Shown: positions 1 to 7,903, counted from the stretch's first letter. The stretch is 29,953 nucleotides of DNA from an uncultured Oscillospiraceae bacterium (GCA_910584715.1 CAJUAN010000033.1:1-29953); one strand, 5' to 3'. Program-made: numbers and translations. Notes: a model not told the origin generated them from the letters alone.

Positions 1-577
1 ATAAATTTTTGTTTAGCTTTTTACTTTTTCTTTTGATTTGTCTTAACCGCTTTATTAGGGTTTATGGTTTTGCTGTGGTTTGCGGACTTTTTTCTTGTTT
101 TGTCTTGATATTATTTGATTTTAATTTACAGATAGTGCAGGGGTGCGAGGGACAACCCTCCCGGGGAAAGGGGGAGGCGCTCTCGGGAGACAAAAGGGCG
201 CTGAGCCGCCCTCCCCCTTTCCCCTCTCGGGTTTTCCCTCGCGCTCCTTTTCCCCTCGCCCCTTTCCCTCTCCAGGCTCACGCTATCCTGTTTTAACGCA
301 ATTAACGTCTTCTCCAGTAGCGTTGGGAGAGAGGAGAGGGATTAAGGAGGTAGAGGGGTGACTGCCGTTTGCGGCAGTTGGTGCCTGACCCCCGACTTCA
401 CTCAATTACTATAAAACCCAAGAATAAATAAAGACCAAACAAAAGAAAAGGACGGCAATAAAATTTCAACAAACTTTCCCGCCCCCTTGAGGGGGCATTG
501 CCCAGTAACGATTCAAGCAAATTTACGCAGGGGGTGACTCAGGCGGCGGGGATTCCCCGTTAAACAAAAATTTATTA
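1..577. repeat. Non-coding block with inverted repeats; copy 1 of a dispersed repeat
   Basis: No credible gene lies in the first 600 bases. The stretch from about 83 (CGGACTTTTTT) to 577 shares diverged blocks, in the same order and orientation, with 4958-5126: a T-rich start ending TTGTCTTGAT, a GGGACAACCCT block, a GGCTCACGCTATCC block and TAAACAAAAATTTAT. Bases 1-16 are the inverse of bases 560-575 (15 of 16 match), so the block may be bounded by short terminal inverted repeats. Inside are a 15-bp perfect GC-rich inverted repeat (163-177 with 210-224), a CTGCCG/CGGCAG hairpin (362-377) and the 16-bp palindrome GCCCCCTTGAGGGGGC (481-496). It resembles a MITE or REP-like element; whether it moves is unknown, and the left boundary is at the window edge. 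Confidence 0.6.
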
Positions 578-616
578 CACTAAATTCAATTTCCATACCG
601 CAAAATTCCCCACGCC

Positions 617-645
617 TTGACAAGTCTGTTCTATAGTGTTAAAAT
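617..645 (+). promoter_or_regulatory. Sigma-A-type promoter of the cardiolipin synthase gene
   Basis: TTGACA at 617-622, a 17-bp spacer, then TAAAAT at 640-645 preceded by TG one base upstream (extended -10). Transcription would start near 652. The first possible GTG codon of the downstream gene (636) lies upstream of this start point, which argues for a later start codon. Confidence 0.75.
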
Positions 646-671
646 ATAAAAAAAGGCAGCGTAATTGGCTT

Positions 672-2246
672 GTGAAAGGAAGATATGTAATAAAAAGGAA
701 ATTAAAAAGTCTTTTTAAAATTATTTTCGGCAGAACAATGATAGTGGTTTTCGGACTTTTACTTCAGATAGCTTTCATTGCTGCCGCCTTGAAATTTTTC
801 AACGACAGATTTGTTTTTTTCTCCGCAGCGTCAATGCTTCTTTCGATCGTAGTGCTGGTGTGGATAATAAACGATAATACCAATCCGTACTATAAGCTGG
901 CGTGGATAATCCCTGTAATGCTTATCCCGTTTTTCGGAATGGCGACATACCTTTTCGCCAAGCTGGAGCTGGGTACCCATATTATGAACGACCGCATACT
1001 GAAGCTGATAGACGAGACCTCGCCATTTATCCCGCAGGATCAGGATACGCTGGACGAGATCGAAAAAATAAGCGTCAAGGAAAAAAATCTTGCCGTCTAT
1101 ATGAAAACCTATGCGGGGTACCCCATATGGAAAAACACCTACGCCCAATATTATCCCGTGGGCGAGGACTTTTTCGCCGCAGTAATTCCCGAGCTTGAAG
1201 CCGCCAAGGAATTTATTTTTATGGAATATTTTATCGTGGAGCGCGGCGAAATGTGGGATACTATTCTGGAGATACTTGCAAGAAAAGCAAAGGAAGGCGT
1301 GGACGTCCGCTTTATGTACGACGGAATGTGCAGCCTTATGCTCGTTCCCTATCGGTACCCCAAAAAGCTTGAGGCTATGGGAATAAAGTGCAAAATGTTC
1401 TCCCCCATAAAGCCGGTTCTGTCAACTGTCCAGAACAACCGCGACCATAGAAAAATACTTGTTGTGGACGGTCACACCGCTTTCACCGGCGGAATAAATC
1501 TTGCCGACGAGTACATTAACAAGGTAGAACGCTTCGGTCACTGGAAAGACACCGCGGTCATGCTGAAGGGCGAAGCCGTTGCGGGGTTTACCATAATGTT
1601 CCTGCAAAACTGGAACATTACCGAAAGCAGCGAGGATAACTACGCAAATTATATAAAAACCGATTTCCCCGAGCTCAGGGAGAAGAGCCTCCCGACCGGA
1701 GGATATGTGCTGCCCTACGGAGACAGCCCTTTGGACAACGAAAATGTGGGTCAGAACGTTTATCTGGATATACTTAACAGAGCGGAAAAGTACGTCCACA
1801 TAATGACCCCGTACCTTATCCTTGACAACGAAATGACCGGAGCGCTGACCTATGCCGCAAAGCGCGGCGTGGAGGTAATTATCATAATGCCTCATATTCC
1901 CGACAAGGTTTACGCTTATCTGCTTGCCCGTTCTTACTATGCGGAGCTTATCCGTTCCGGTGTAAAGATATACGAATACACGCCGGGATTCGTTCACGCC
2001 AAGGGATTTGTAAGCGACGACAAGCGGGCGGTGGTAGGCTCCATAAATCTCGACTACCGCAGCCTTTTCCTGCATTTTGAATGCGCGTCATATTTTTACA
2101 AGCATCCGGTCGTGTCGCAGGTGGAACAGGATATGCAGGACACGTTGAAAAAGTGTATGCAGATATCCCTTGAGGACTGCAAACGCTTCAATATTTTCAA
2201 AAAAGCCGCAGGACATCTTTTAAGGCTGTTCGCTCCGCTTATGTAA
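672..2246 (+). CDS. cls: Cardiolipin synthase, phospholipase D family
   Basis: This enzyme condenses two phosphatidylglycerol molecules to cardiolipin and glycerol at the cytoplasmic membrane. Counted from the GTG at 672 (524 residues), it has a basic N-terminus, two or three hydrophobic segments in the first ~100 residues, and two HKD motifs: HRKILVVD starting at H259 and HAKGFVSD starting at H442, both with the H-x-K-x4-D pattern and followed by GG or GS. Length and layout fit bacterial ClsA-type enzymes. The frame is open back to a GTG at 636, but that codon overlaps the -10 box, so 672 is preferred; its Shine-Dalgarno is weak (AGGCAG, 654-659). An ATG at 738 is the next alternative, but it would cut off the basic leader. 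The AI-2E-family permease gene follows after 63 bases with no terminator, so co-transcription is likely. Confidence 0.92.
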   Translation: MKGRYVIKRKLKSLFKIIFGRTMIVVFGLLLQIAFIAAALKFFNDRFVFFSAASMLLSIVVLVWIINDNTNPYYKLAWIIPVMLIPFFGMATYLFAKLELGTHIMNDRILKLIDETSPFIPQDQDTLDEIEKISVKEKNLAVYMKTYAGYPIWKNTYAQYYPVGEDFFAAVIPELEAAKEFIFMEYFIVERGEMWDTILEILARKAKEGVDVRFMYDGMCSLMLVPYRYPKKLEAMGIKCKMFSPIKPVLSTVQNNRDHRKILVVDGHTAFTGGINLADEYINKVERFGHWKDTAVMLKGEAVAGFTIMFLQNWNITESSEDNYANYIKTDFPELREKSLPTGGYVLPYGDSPLDNENVGQNVYLDILNRAEKYVHIMTPYLILDNEMTGALTYAAKRGVEVIIIMPHIPDKVYAYLLARSYYAELIRSGVKIYEYTPGFVHAKGFVSDDKRAVVGSINLDYRSLFLHFECASYFYKHPVVSQVEQDMQDTLKKCMQISLEDCKRFNIFKKAAGHLLRLFAPLM

Positions 2247-2309
2247 CAGCGGGAGACGCCGGATATGTGCTTCAGACAGAAATTATTTTATTAAGGAAGG
2301 ATACAGCAA

Positions 2310-3500
2310 ATGCAGCTCGATAAAAAAACATCGCTGAAAATAATCGGAATAATCTCCGTCTCCGCGGCAATATACTGCATATTCAGAAACCTTGGCTCCG
2401 TGGTCGGGTTCCTTGGAAGTATACTGTCGATCTTTATGCCGTTTCTGACCGGCGCGGTGATCGCGTTTGTAATAAACGTTCCTATGAGGGGCGTCGAAAA
2501 AATACTTTTTCCTAAAAGCAAAAAGCTGGACAAGCTCCGCAGACCTGCCGCGCTTGTACTCACGCTGCTTGCCATTGCAGCCGTTATCGCGGCGGTGATG
2601 ATACTGGTGATACCGCAGATCGTTACTACGGCGGGCAATCTCGGTATACAGATACCTGCCTATATGGTAAAGGTTCAGGACTGGATAGAAAGCATTTTTA
2701 AGGATTATCCCGAGATACAGGAATGGATATCGGGACTTGAAATAAACTGGAGCGGTCTGGTCTCCTCGGTGTCGGTATGGGTCACAAGCGGAGTCTCGTC
2801 CACCGTAAATGCGGCGGCAAACGCTGTCAGCGGGATAGTTTCCTCGTTTATAGGATTTGTCTTTGCGATCTATATACTGCTCCAGAAGGAAGTCCTCGGC
2901 AACCAGCTAAGAATGTCAATGTACGCGGTTTTCCCCGAAAAGGCGGCGGACAAGTTCTTTGAAATAGCTGCTCAGTCCAACAAGACCTTTTCAAGCTTTT
3001 TATCGGGACAGTGCCTCGAAGCGGTAATTTTAGGCTGTATGTTTGCGGTGGCGATGCTTATTTTCCAAATGCCCTATGTGGCTTTGATAAGCGTGCTTAT
3101 CGCGTTTACGGCGCTTATTCCAATGGTGGGGGCATTTATCGGCTGCTTTGTGGGGGCGTTTCTCATATTTATGGAAAGCCCTATGATGGCGCTCGGATTT
3201 GTGATAATGTTCCTGATAATCCAGCAGATAGAAGGAAATCTCATCTATCCGAGAGTGGTGGGAAAAAGCGTGGGGCTTCCGGCAATATGGGTGCTTTTCG
3301 TTGTTACTATCGGCGGAAAGCTCATGGGAGTTTTCGGTATGCTTGTGATGATACCTGCCTCGTCGGTACTGTATGCCCTGTTCCGTGAATTCGTAGTAAA
3401 ACGTCTGAGGACAAAAAGCGCAAAGGTGCAGAAAATGTTTTTCAGAAAAAGCGTTCCCGCGGGAGGTTCCCCGAATAGCAGCGGAAACCCGAAGAAATAA
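2310..3500 (+). CDS. AI-2E family transporter (PerM/YdiK-like membrane protein)
   Basis: A polytopic membrane protein of 396 residues, the usual size for the AI-2E transporter family. It has two N-terminal hydrophobic segments (about 8-50), a third at about 75-100, a more polar extracytoplasmic stretch (about 105-165), and a C-terminal bundle of four or five helices with the family's QQIEGNLIYPRVVGKSVGL region near 310-330. The tail is basic and Pro/Gly/Ser-rich. The family name comes from TqsA; many members move other or unknown substrates, so autoinducer-2 export cannot be assumed. The ATG at 2310 follows a strong ribosome binding site (AAGGAAGG, 2293-2300). It lies between cls and a VTT-family gene on the same strand, suggesting an envelope-lipid or membrane context. 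Confidence 0.88.
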   Translation: MQLDKKTSLKIIGIISVSAAIYCIFRNLGSVVGFLGSILSIFMPFLTGAVIAFVINVPMRGVEKILFPKSKKLDKLRRPAALVLTLLAIAAVIAAVMILVIPQIVTTAGNLGIQIPAYMVKVQDWIESIFKDYPEIQEWISGLEINWSGLVSSVSVWVTSGVSSTVNAAANAVSGIVSSFIGFVFAIYILLQKEVLGNQLRMSMYAVFPEKAADKFFEIAAQSNKTFSSFLSGQCLEAVILGCMFAVAMLIFQMPYVALISVLIAFTALIPMVGAFIGCFVGAFLIFMESPMMALGFVIMFLIIQQIEGNLIYPRVVGKSVGLPAIWVLFVVTIGGKLMGVFGMLVMIPASSVLYALFREFVVKRLRTKSAKVQKMFFRKSVPAGGSPNSSGNPKK

Positions 3501-3527
3501 TTATTATCAGGCGCAGCGGTTCAAGCA

Positions 3528-3543
3528 CAGCTTTAAAAAGCTG
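3528..3543 (+). other. Small perfect hairpin in the intergenic gap
   Basis: CAGCTTT-AA-AAAGCTG is a perfect 7-bp inverted repeat between the AI-2E permease and VTT genes. It lacks a following T-run, so it is not a standard terminator. The rest of the 115-base gap shows no gene or clear promoter. Confidence 0.35.
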
Positions 3544-3615
3544 CCCAAACTGCCCAGGCTGCAAAGCAATTTTGCGAGGTCCAGCGGTTATATTTGGAAA
3601 AGGAGGGAAAATAAA

Positions 3616-4317
3616 TTGTCAAAAGGAGCGGTAACGGCAGTCATAAAACGGATCGTCCAAATAGCGCCCATTGTAATGATAGGTATATGCGCGCTTATAT
3701 ATCTGAAATTTTTCAGGGGAGTTACCATAGAGCACATACTTGAATTTACTCCCGAAAATTTGTGGCTCGCCGCTCTTGTGATGGTGGGACTTTTCGCACT
3801 GAAATCCCTGTCGCTTTTTTTTCCGATGCTTGTTCTTATTGCGGCTTCGGGAAGTATTTTCCCTACGTTTTTGTCGGCTTTTATTGTGAACTGTACAGGC
3901 GTCGCGGTTATGATACTGATTCCATACGCAGTTGGACGCTTTGCAGAAAGAGAGTTTGTGGAGGGGCTTATAAACAAGAACAAAAATGCCGCGAAGCTCC
4001 GCGAGCTGAAGTCGGACAACGAGCTTTTCATCGCGTACTTTTTAAGGGTCATAAACATTCTCCCATGCGATCTGGTAAGTATGTTTCTCGGTTCGGCGGG
4101 CTTCGGGTTATGGAAATATATGCTCGGTTCATTTCTCGGGATACTTCCAGGGATAATTACCACTACCCTCATGGGAGCAAACGTTGAACATCCCTCTTCG
4201 CCGAAGTTCTGGCTGTCTGTTGTGGCGGAATTTATTTTTGCCGCGGCTTCCTCCGTATGGTATTATTTCTACAAAAAGAGAAAGAAAAACGAAAAAAAGG
4301 ATATGCAAAAAGAATAA
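3616..4317 (+). CDS. VTT-domain (TVP38/TMEM64, DedA-like) membrane protein
   Basis: A 233-residue membrane protein of the TVP38/TMEM64 branch of the DedA superfamily. Family members are membrane proteins, some shown to act as lipid scramblases or to support envelope homeostasis; the substrate here is unknown. Visible features are an N-terminal helix (about 13-32), two more at about 50-90, the re-entrant FPMLVLIAASGSIFP segment typical of the VTT domain, the FLRVINILPCDLVSMFLGSAG region near 145-165, and a last helix before a Lys-rich tail. Translation starts at TTG 3616, supported by an excellent ribosome binding site (AGGAGGG, 3601-3607) eight bases upstream and no in-frame ATG nearby. It probably ends the cls operon, since a strong terminator follows. 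Confidence 0.85.
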   Translation: MSKGAVTAVIKRIVQIAPIVMIGICALIYLKFFRGVTIEHILEFTPENLWLAALVMVGLFALKSLSLFFPMLVLIAASGSIFPTFLSAFIVNCTGVAVMILIPYAVGRFAEREFVEGLINKNKNAAKLRELKSDNELFIAYFLRVINILPCDLVSMFLGSAGFGLWKYMLGSFLGILPGIITTTLMGANVEHPSSPKFWLSVVAEFIFAAASSVWYYFYKKRKKNEKKDMQKE

Positions 4318-4377
4318 ACGCAGTATCCGGCGCATGAGCCTCAAAAAGCGCTTATACTGACCAATAAAAGCGCAGAT

Positions 4378-4412
4378 AAAAAATCTCCGCAGTCAAACCG
4401 CGGAGATTTTTT
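4378..4412. terminator. Bidirectional terminator between convergent genes
   Basis: A perfect 13-bp stem, AAAAAATCTCCGC (4378-4390) and GCGGAGATTTTTT (4400-4412), with a 9-base loop. The A/T runs at both ends make it work on either strand. It closes the plus-strand cls/VTT set and the minus-strand CmpB-like gene, whose stop codon (4393-4395) lies in the loop. Confidence 0.9.
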
Positions 4413-4857
4413 TGCCGTCGGGTCCTGTTCCAGTTTCCGGCAGACTCAGCCTTTCGGGTACCTGCGGCTGCATTTCGGCAAATCTTCTGCTGAAAAAATC
4501 TGTCAGTGCGGTGACAGGCGCCGTCAGCAGAAACCAGAGGGCGGAAAAGGGAAGGCATATCTGACCGTAAAGATTGAACATCATACCTGAATAATCCCAG
4601 ACGTTCCAGCCGAGCCAGAGATTGACTATACACCCTGCGGCAAATTCCAGAACAGTGATGGTCACAGCTCCGAAAAGGCATTTTACAGCCAGCGGGTCAT
4701 GGGGTCTTGCAGTAAAATGTCTGTACATAAGCACAAGACATATTCCTCCGGTAACGGTCATACTCCAGTGAGTATAGCCGCGGAACAGTACTTCTATCAT
4801 CGAGTAGGCAATTCCCCCGAAAAGGAAAAGAATAAGATTTTCGGCAGCCTTTGTCAT
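4393..4857 (-). CDS. CmpB-like membrane protein (putative ABC-transporter type IV family)
   Basis: A small integral membrane protein (154 residues from the chosen start) resembling the CmpB-type family (Pfam ABC_trans_CmpB), which is common in Clostridia and has no firm function. It has four or five hydrophobic segments with the family-like GGIAYSMIEVLFRGYTHWSM start, a glycine-rich GGICLVLMY segment, LEFAAGCIVNLWLGWNVWDYS in the middle and LCLPFSALWFLL-type helix near the end; the polar Pro-rich tail is about 25 residues. The ATG at 4857 is preferred to one at 4875 because AAAGGA (4867-4872) lies nine bases upstream of it. No ATPase partner is nearby, so a true ABC-transport role is doubtful. 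It stands alone between a terminator and the repeat copy at 4958. Confidence 0.75.
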   Translation of the reverse strand: MTKAAENLILFLFGGIAYSMIEVLFRGYTHWSMTVTGGICLVLMYRHFTARPHDPLAVKCLFGAVTITVLEFAAGCIVNLWLGWNVWDYSGMMFNLYGQICLPFSALWFLLTAPVTALTDFFSRRFAEMQPQVPERLSLPETGTGPDGKKISAV

Positions 4858-4883
4858 AAGCGCGTATCCTTTCATCAGTAGCG

Positions 4884-4912
4884 TTAATAATATTTTCCGC
4901 TGCCGCTTTCAA
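4884..4912 (-). promoter_or_regulatory. Possible promoter of the CmpB-like gene
   Basis: On the minus strand TTGAAA (4912-4907) is followed by a 17-bp spacer and TATTAA (4889-4884), about 30 bases upstream of the start codon. The match to the sigma-A consensus is moderate. Confidence 0.45.
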
Positions 4913-4957
4913 AATATTGCAGGTAAGTTCTGCATTAAAAACGGTTTGAATTTTTGC

Positions 4958-5126
4958 CGGACTTTTTTGTTTGCTTTGTCTTGATCTAATATTCTTGAGT
5001 TTTATAGATATCGCGCAGGTGCAGGGGACAACCCTATCCATTTTCCATCCGGGCTCACGCTATCCCGATTTCAAGCACTTACTGTAAAATCACGACAAAT
5101 TCCCCCGCCGCTAAACAAAAATTTAT
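4958..5126 (+). repeat. Copy 2 of the dispersed non-coding repeat
   Basis: It shares ordered blocks with 83-577: CGGACTTTTTT and TTTGTCTTGAT, GGGGACAACCCT, GGCTCACGCTATCC, and CCGCTAAACAAAAATTTAT at the end. Between the ACAACCCT and GGCTCACG blocks this copy has about 15 bases where copy 1 has a GC-rich palindromic insert of more than 100 bases. The block ends about 40 bases before a TTGACA -35 box, nearly the same distance as in copy 1. Together with the flanking promoter it fills the 380-base gap before blaI; no gene is seen in it. Confidence 0.6.
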
Positions 5127-5165
5127 ATTGTTCCAAAACTGACGTCTATGCAGTTCAAAAAAACG

Positions 5166-5194
5166 TTGACAAATCCGCAGCTGTGTGGTAAAAT
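5166..5194 (+). promoter_or_regulatory. Promoter of the blaI-blaR-like pair
   Basis: TTGACA (5166-5171), 17-bp spacer, TAAAAT (5189-5194), with TG at 5186-5187 as an extended -10. It has the same architecture as the cls and BY-kinase promoters. Transcription would begin near 5201, at the edge of the operator palindrome. Confidence 0.75.
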
Positions 5195-5202
5195 TATAAT
5201 GC

Positions 5203-5220
5203 GTTCTACTTAAATAGAAC
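5203..5220. promoter_or_regulatory. Palindromic operator, probable BlaI-type repressor site
   Basis: GTTCTACTTAAATAGAAC is an inverted repeat with 8 of 9 base pairs matching, centred near +11 of the promoter just upstream. BlaI/MecI repressors bind dyads overlapping their own promoters. The position fits autorepression, but the sequence is not the staphylococcal TACA/TGTA operator, so the assignment is by position and symmetry. Confidence 0.6.
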
Positions 5221-5237
5221 TTATGGGGGTAGTGTTA

Positions 5238-5591
5238 ATGAAGCTTTTTGATTCGGAACTAAAGGTAATGCAGGTGCTGTGGGAAAACGGCGATACAAGC
5301 GCAAAGGATATCGCCGCCGTTTTGGGAAAGCAGGTCGGCTGGAGCAAGACCACAACATACACCGTAATAAAAAAATGTATAGACAAGGGCGCTGTGAGCC
5401 GCACAGACCCGAACTTTATCTGCCATGCGGAGGTGTCTCTCGACGAAGCGCGCGAGTACGAGACAGACGAGCTGATAAGCAGGATGTACAACGGCTCCGC
5501 GGATATGCTGGCGGCTTCTCTGCTAAGCTCCGACAGACTGTCAAAGGAAGAGATCGGACGTCTTAAAGAACTTGTCAATAAACTCAGATAA
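5238..5591 (+). CDS. blaI: BlaI/MecI-family transcriptional repressor
   Basis: A DNA-binding repressor of the BlaI/MecI/CopY family (117 residues, the normal size). The N-terminal winged helix is clear: LFDSELKVMQVLWENG, then the AKDIAAVLG helix and WSKTTTYTVIKKCIDKGAVS recognition region. The C-terminal half is the helical dimerisation part, including the region normally cleaved to release repression. The ATG at 5238 is chosen over one at 5223 because it gives the standard family N-terminus and lies seven bases after GGGGGT. The gene is followed after 12 bases by its protease partner. No beta-lactamase or penicillin-binding protein gene is next to it, so the regulon beyond itself is unknown. 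Confidence 0.9.
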   Translation: MKLFDSELKVMQVLWENGDTSAKDIAAVLGKQVGWSKTTTYTVIKKCIDKGAVSRTDPNFICHAEVSLDEAREYETDELISRMYNGSADMLAASLLSSDRLSKEEIGRLKELVNKLR

Positions 5592-5603
5592 AGGAGTTTT
5601 ACC

Positions 5604-6965
5604 ATGGATATTATCGGAAGAAGCCTGTCTGCCGCGGCAGTGATCGCCGTGATAGTATTTCTGAGGAGAATAATGTTCCGGAAAATGCCAAAGAGGGTAT
5701 TGTCCGCATTGTGGCTTATCGCCGCCGCAAAGCTTTTGCTGCCGTCAACGGGAATTTCATTTACGGAAGCAAGCGCGTCCGATACGGCGGTAACGGAGAC
5801 TGCTTATTCGGTACGCGAACTTGTCCAGGCTATGCCCGAGGCGGTCATCAATGTGGAGGTACCTGTTTCGGAAAGCGGTTTTTTCATTTCTCTGTGCGGA
5901 TACATATGGCTTTTCGGAGCGGTTTTTGCGGGTTCGGTTTTTGTAATATACCATATTAAAGGCAGAATTGCTTTTTCCTGTGCTGTTCCCGCAGACTATA
6001 ACATTAAGCCGCTGAAAAACGAATTCGGGATAATGAGAAGCGTCCGTCTGCTTGTTTCGGACAGAACCGATTCTCCCCTTACATACGGAATATTTTCGCC
6101 TGTGATAATCCTGCCCAAAGGCATGGACATACACGGCGAAGATGTCCGCAATGTCCTGTGCCATGAGCTTGCGCATATAAAACGTCTGGACGCGCTGTTC
6201 AAAGCGCTCCTTGCGGTATGCGCTGCTTTGTACTGGTTCAATCCTTTGGTTTGGATAATGTTTGTTTTCGCAAACCGCGACATTGAGCTTGCCTGTGACG
6301 AGACGGCTTTGAGGCGTGGGAAAACCGCTCCCGAGGATTATGCAATGACTCTTATCAGCGTAGAAGAAAAACGCTGCGTTCCCGCCGAAAAAAGCTTTTC
6401 CCTTGCGGGGAGCTTTTCGGGAGGCAGTCTTGAGGAACGTATAAGAGACGTTATGACAAAAAGGAAATCCGTCTTTGCGGGAATATCCGCAGCCGCGCTT
6501 TCCGCAGCCGCGGCAGCCGTATTCAATGTGGCGGTAATGCCATACGGAGCATTAGTTTATGATCTGGCTGTTTCGGACGCCTCAGCCGACGTACAGGAAT
6601 ACAGCTATTATGCGGTCTCCGACAGTCCGGGATACGGCGCTGTTGAGGAGTCCGCCGCCGAATATTCGGAAGCGCTTGCTGAAGAATTCTCTTCCGAGGA
6701 AATGTCGGGAACGTACACGGTGGTCTCTGTTGGCGAAGAATTTTCAAGCTCTGACGCAGGAGGCACGGCAAATGTTAATAGTCGGCAATATCCGGCGCAG
6801 GGCAATTATATAGTAGTATATGATTATCCTACGTATGCATACGCCGTTGCAACATCGGAAAGCGGAGGGATAAACAGCGACACAGTTATGGTAATAACGA
6901 TAAACAACAACGGCTTTGAGGTGGGGAGACAAACGCAGATAACGCCGGTACAGTCCCGACGGTAA
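5604..6965 (+). CDS. blaR1: BlaR1/MecR1-type M56 family membrane metallopeptidase
   Basis: A membrane zinc protease of the M56 (BlaR1) family, predicted to cleave the BlaI-type repressor encoded just upstream. The zinc motif HELAH is at 187-191, and the third ligand is E228 in IELACDE. Hydrophobic segments lie at about 7-20, 34-50, 90-112, 195-220 and 290-310. Unlike BlaR1/MecR1 (about 590 residues) it lacks the C-terminal penicillin-binding sensor domain. The outside part, from about 315 to 453, is instead rich in Ser, Ala, Glu and Tyr, with a final ordered-looking stretch around MVITINNNGFEVG. The ligand is therefore not predictable. The ribosome binding site AAAGGAG (5591-5597) precedes the ATG, and a strong terminator follows the stop codon. 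Confidence 0.88.
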   Translation: MDIIGRSLSAAAVIAVIVFLRRIMFRKMPKRVLSALWLIAAAKLLLPSTGISFTEASASDTAVTETAYSVRELVQAMPEAVINVEVPVSESGFFISLCGYIWLFGAVFAGSVFVIYHIKGRIAFSCAVPADYNIKPLKNEFGIMRSVRLLVSDRTDSPLTYGIFSPVIILPKGMDIHGEDVRNVLCHELAHIKRLDALFKALLAVCAALYWFNPLVWIMFVFANRDIELACDETALRRGKTAPEDYAMTLISVEEKRCVPAEKSFSLAGSFSGGSLEERIRDVMTKRKSVFAGISAAALSAAAAAVFNVAVMPYGALVYDLAVSDASADVQEYSYYAVSDSPGYGAVEESAAEYSEALAEEFSSEEMSGTYTVVSVGEEFSSSDAGGTANVNSRQYPAQGNYIVVYDYPTYAYAVATSESGGINSDTVMVITINNNGFEVGRQTQITPVQSRR

Positions 6966-6968
6966 TAT

Positions 6969-7010
6969 AATAACCGCATAAAGCCAAACGGTTTTATGCG
7001 GTTATTTTAT
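6969..7010 (+). terminator. Terminator after the blaR1-like gene
   Basis: AATAACCGCATAAA (6969-6982) pairs with TTTATGCGGTTATT (6993-7006); the stem extends by a G-T and two C-G pairs to a 4-base loop, and is followed by TTTAT. It lies three bases after the blaR1-like stop and also separates the convergent cpsB-like gene. Confidence 0.88.
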
Positions 7011-7017
7011 AAGGGTA

Positions 7018-7761
7018 TTATGTGTTCCGTATTATTTCTTTCAGGCTGCCGTCTTCAAGTATCATTCCGCTTCGGCGGCATATCCTGTCGAACGTCTGCT
7101 GCCCGCATTTTGAAACGATCAGCTTTTCGGCTTTTCCGTACATCGGAGGACGGCGGGCCGTGTTGTGGGCGTCTGTTCCCACTGCGCTTATAAGACCGTC
7201 CGAAATAAACCGGAGCATTGTTTTTTTCTTCATCAAACTTGCTTCCGCAAGAGAGGAACAGTTCATCTGGCAGAGCGCGTTGCCGTATTCAAAAATACGC
7301 ATGATCTCATTGGGAGTGTTCCCGAAGCTGAGATATCTTTCTATATGAGCTAAAATAATTTTTTGTTCGCAGTTGTTGGAAAATTTTGCATAGCTGCTGT
7401 AGAAATTGTCATGGAACTGTTCAAATGGAAGCTCCAGCAGGATATAACCGGTGTTTTCAATACAGAGCTTATGGAAGTCCGGATCGGAGGAAAGAGAGGG
7501 GTAAAAATATACCTCGGCTCCGAGTATCATTTCGGGGCAGCCCCCGACCTCGGCCGCCGCTTCGGAAAGCTTTTCAAAGGCAGCCTCGCGCCGTTTCAGG
7601 AAAGAACCGATCCTTTCGTTCTGGCGGTAAAAATGGGGCGTGAGCACGACCTTATCCACTTTTGCTTCGGACAGCATTTTAAGCATGGCAAGGGATTCCT
7701 TTATGTCGGCGGCGCCGTCGTCCATGCCGGGAAGAATATGTGAATGGAAATCTATACGCAT
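7018..7761 (-). CDS. cpsB: CpsB/YwqE-type manganese-dependent tyrosine phosphatase (PHP family)
   Basis: A PHP-domain phosphotyrosine phosphatase of the CpsB/Wzb/YwqE class. These enzymes remove phosphate from the tyrosine tail of BY-kinases and so control capsule or exopolysaccharide synthesis. Metal ligands typical of the family are visible: H6 and H8 in DFHSH, D14, H43 in LTPHF, E83 in GAEVY, H139 in LAHIERY, and D197/H199 in GTDAHN. The length (247) matches the family. It is divergent from the BY-kinase gene at 8199, with promoters for both in the 437-base gap, so kinase and phosphatase form a natural pair although they are not in one operon as in Streptococcus. The ATG gives the standard MRIDFHSHILPGMDDGA start; GGGAG lies 12 bases upstream. 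Confidence 0.92.
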   Translation of the reverse strand: MRIDFHSHILPGMDDGAADIKESLAMLKMLSEAKVDKVVLTPHFYRQNERIGSFLKRREAAFEKLSEAAAEVGGCPEMILGAEVYFYPSLSSDPDFHKLCIENTGYILLELPFEQFHDNFYSSYAKFSNNCEQKIILAHIERYLSFGNTPNEIMRIFEYGNALCQMNCSSLAEASLMKKKTMLRFISDGLISAVGTDAHNTARRPPMYGKAEKLIVSKCGQQTFDRICRRSGMILEDGSLKEIIRNT

Positions 7762-7874
7762 TATCGTAATATGCTCCCGCAGAAAAGACGGGGGAGCAGC
7801 TCTCCTTTCTGAGTATTTTCGGAGGAGCCTTTATTAAGGCGGGATATTTTTCCTCCGCTTTAAGACTTAAAATA

Positions 7875-7903
7875 ATTATACCTTAAAAAATAATTTATGT
7901 CAA
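7875..7903 (-). promoter_or_regulatory. Promoter of the cpsB-like phosphatase gene
   Basis: On the minus strand a perfect TTGACA (7903-7898), 17-bp spacer and a perfect TATAAT (7880-7875), giving a leader of about 110 bases. Confidence 0.8.

Noticed and set aside
9..296. A 95-codon open frame at the left end, Leu/Phe-rich then Arg/Pro-rich
   Set aside because: It runs through the T-rich and GC-palindromic parts of the dispersed repeat, has no ribosome binding site and no sensible composition.
5195..5200. Perfect TATAAT as the -10 box of the blaI promoter
   Set aside because: It is 23 bp from TTGACA; TAAAAT at 5189 has the correct 17-bp spacing and the TG extension.
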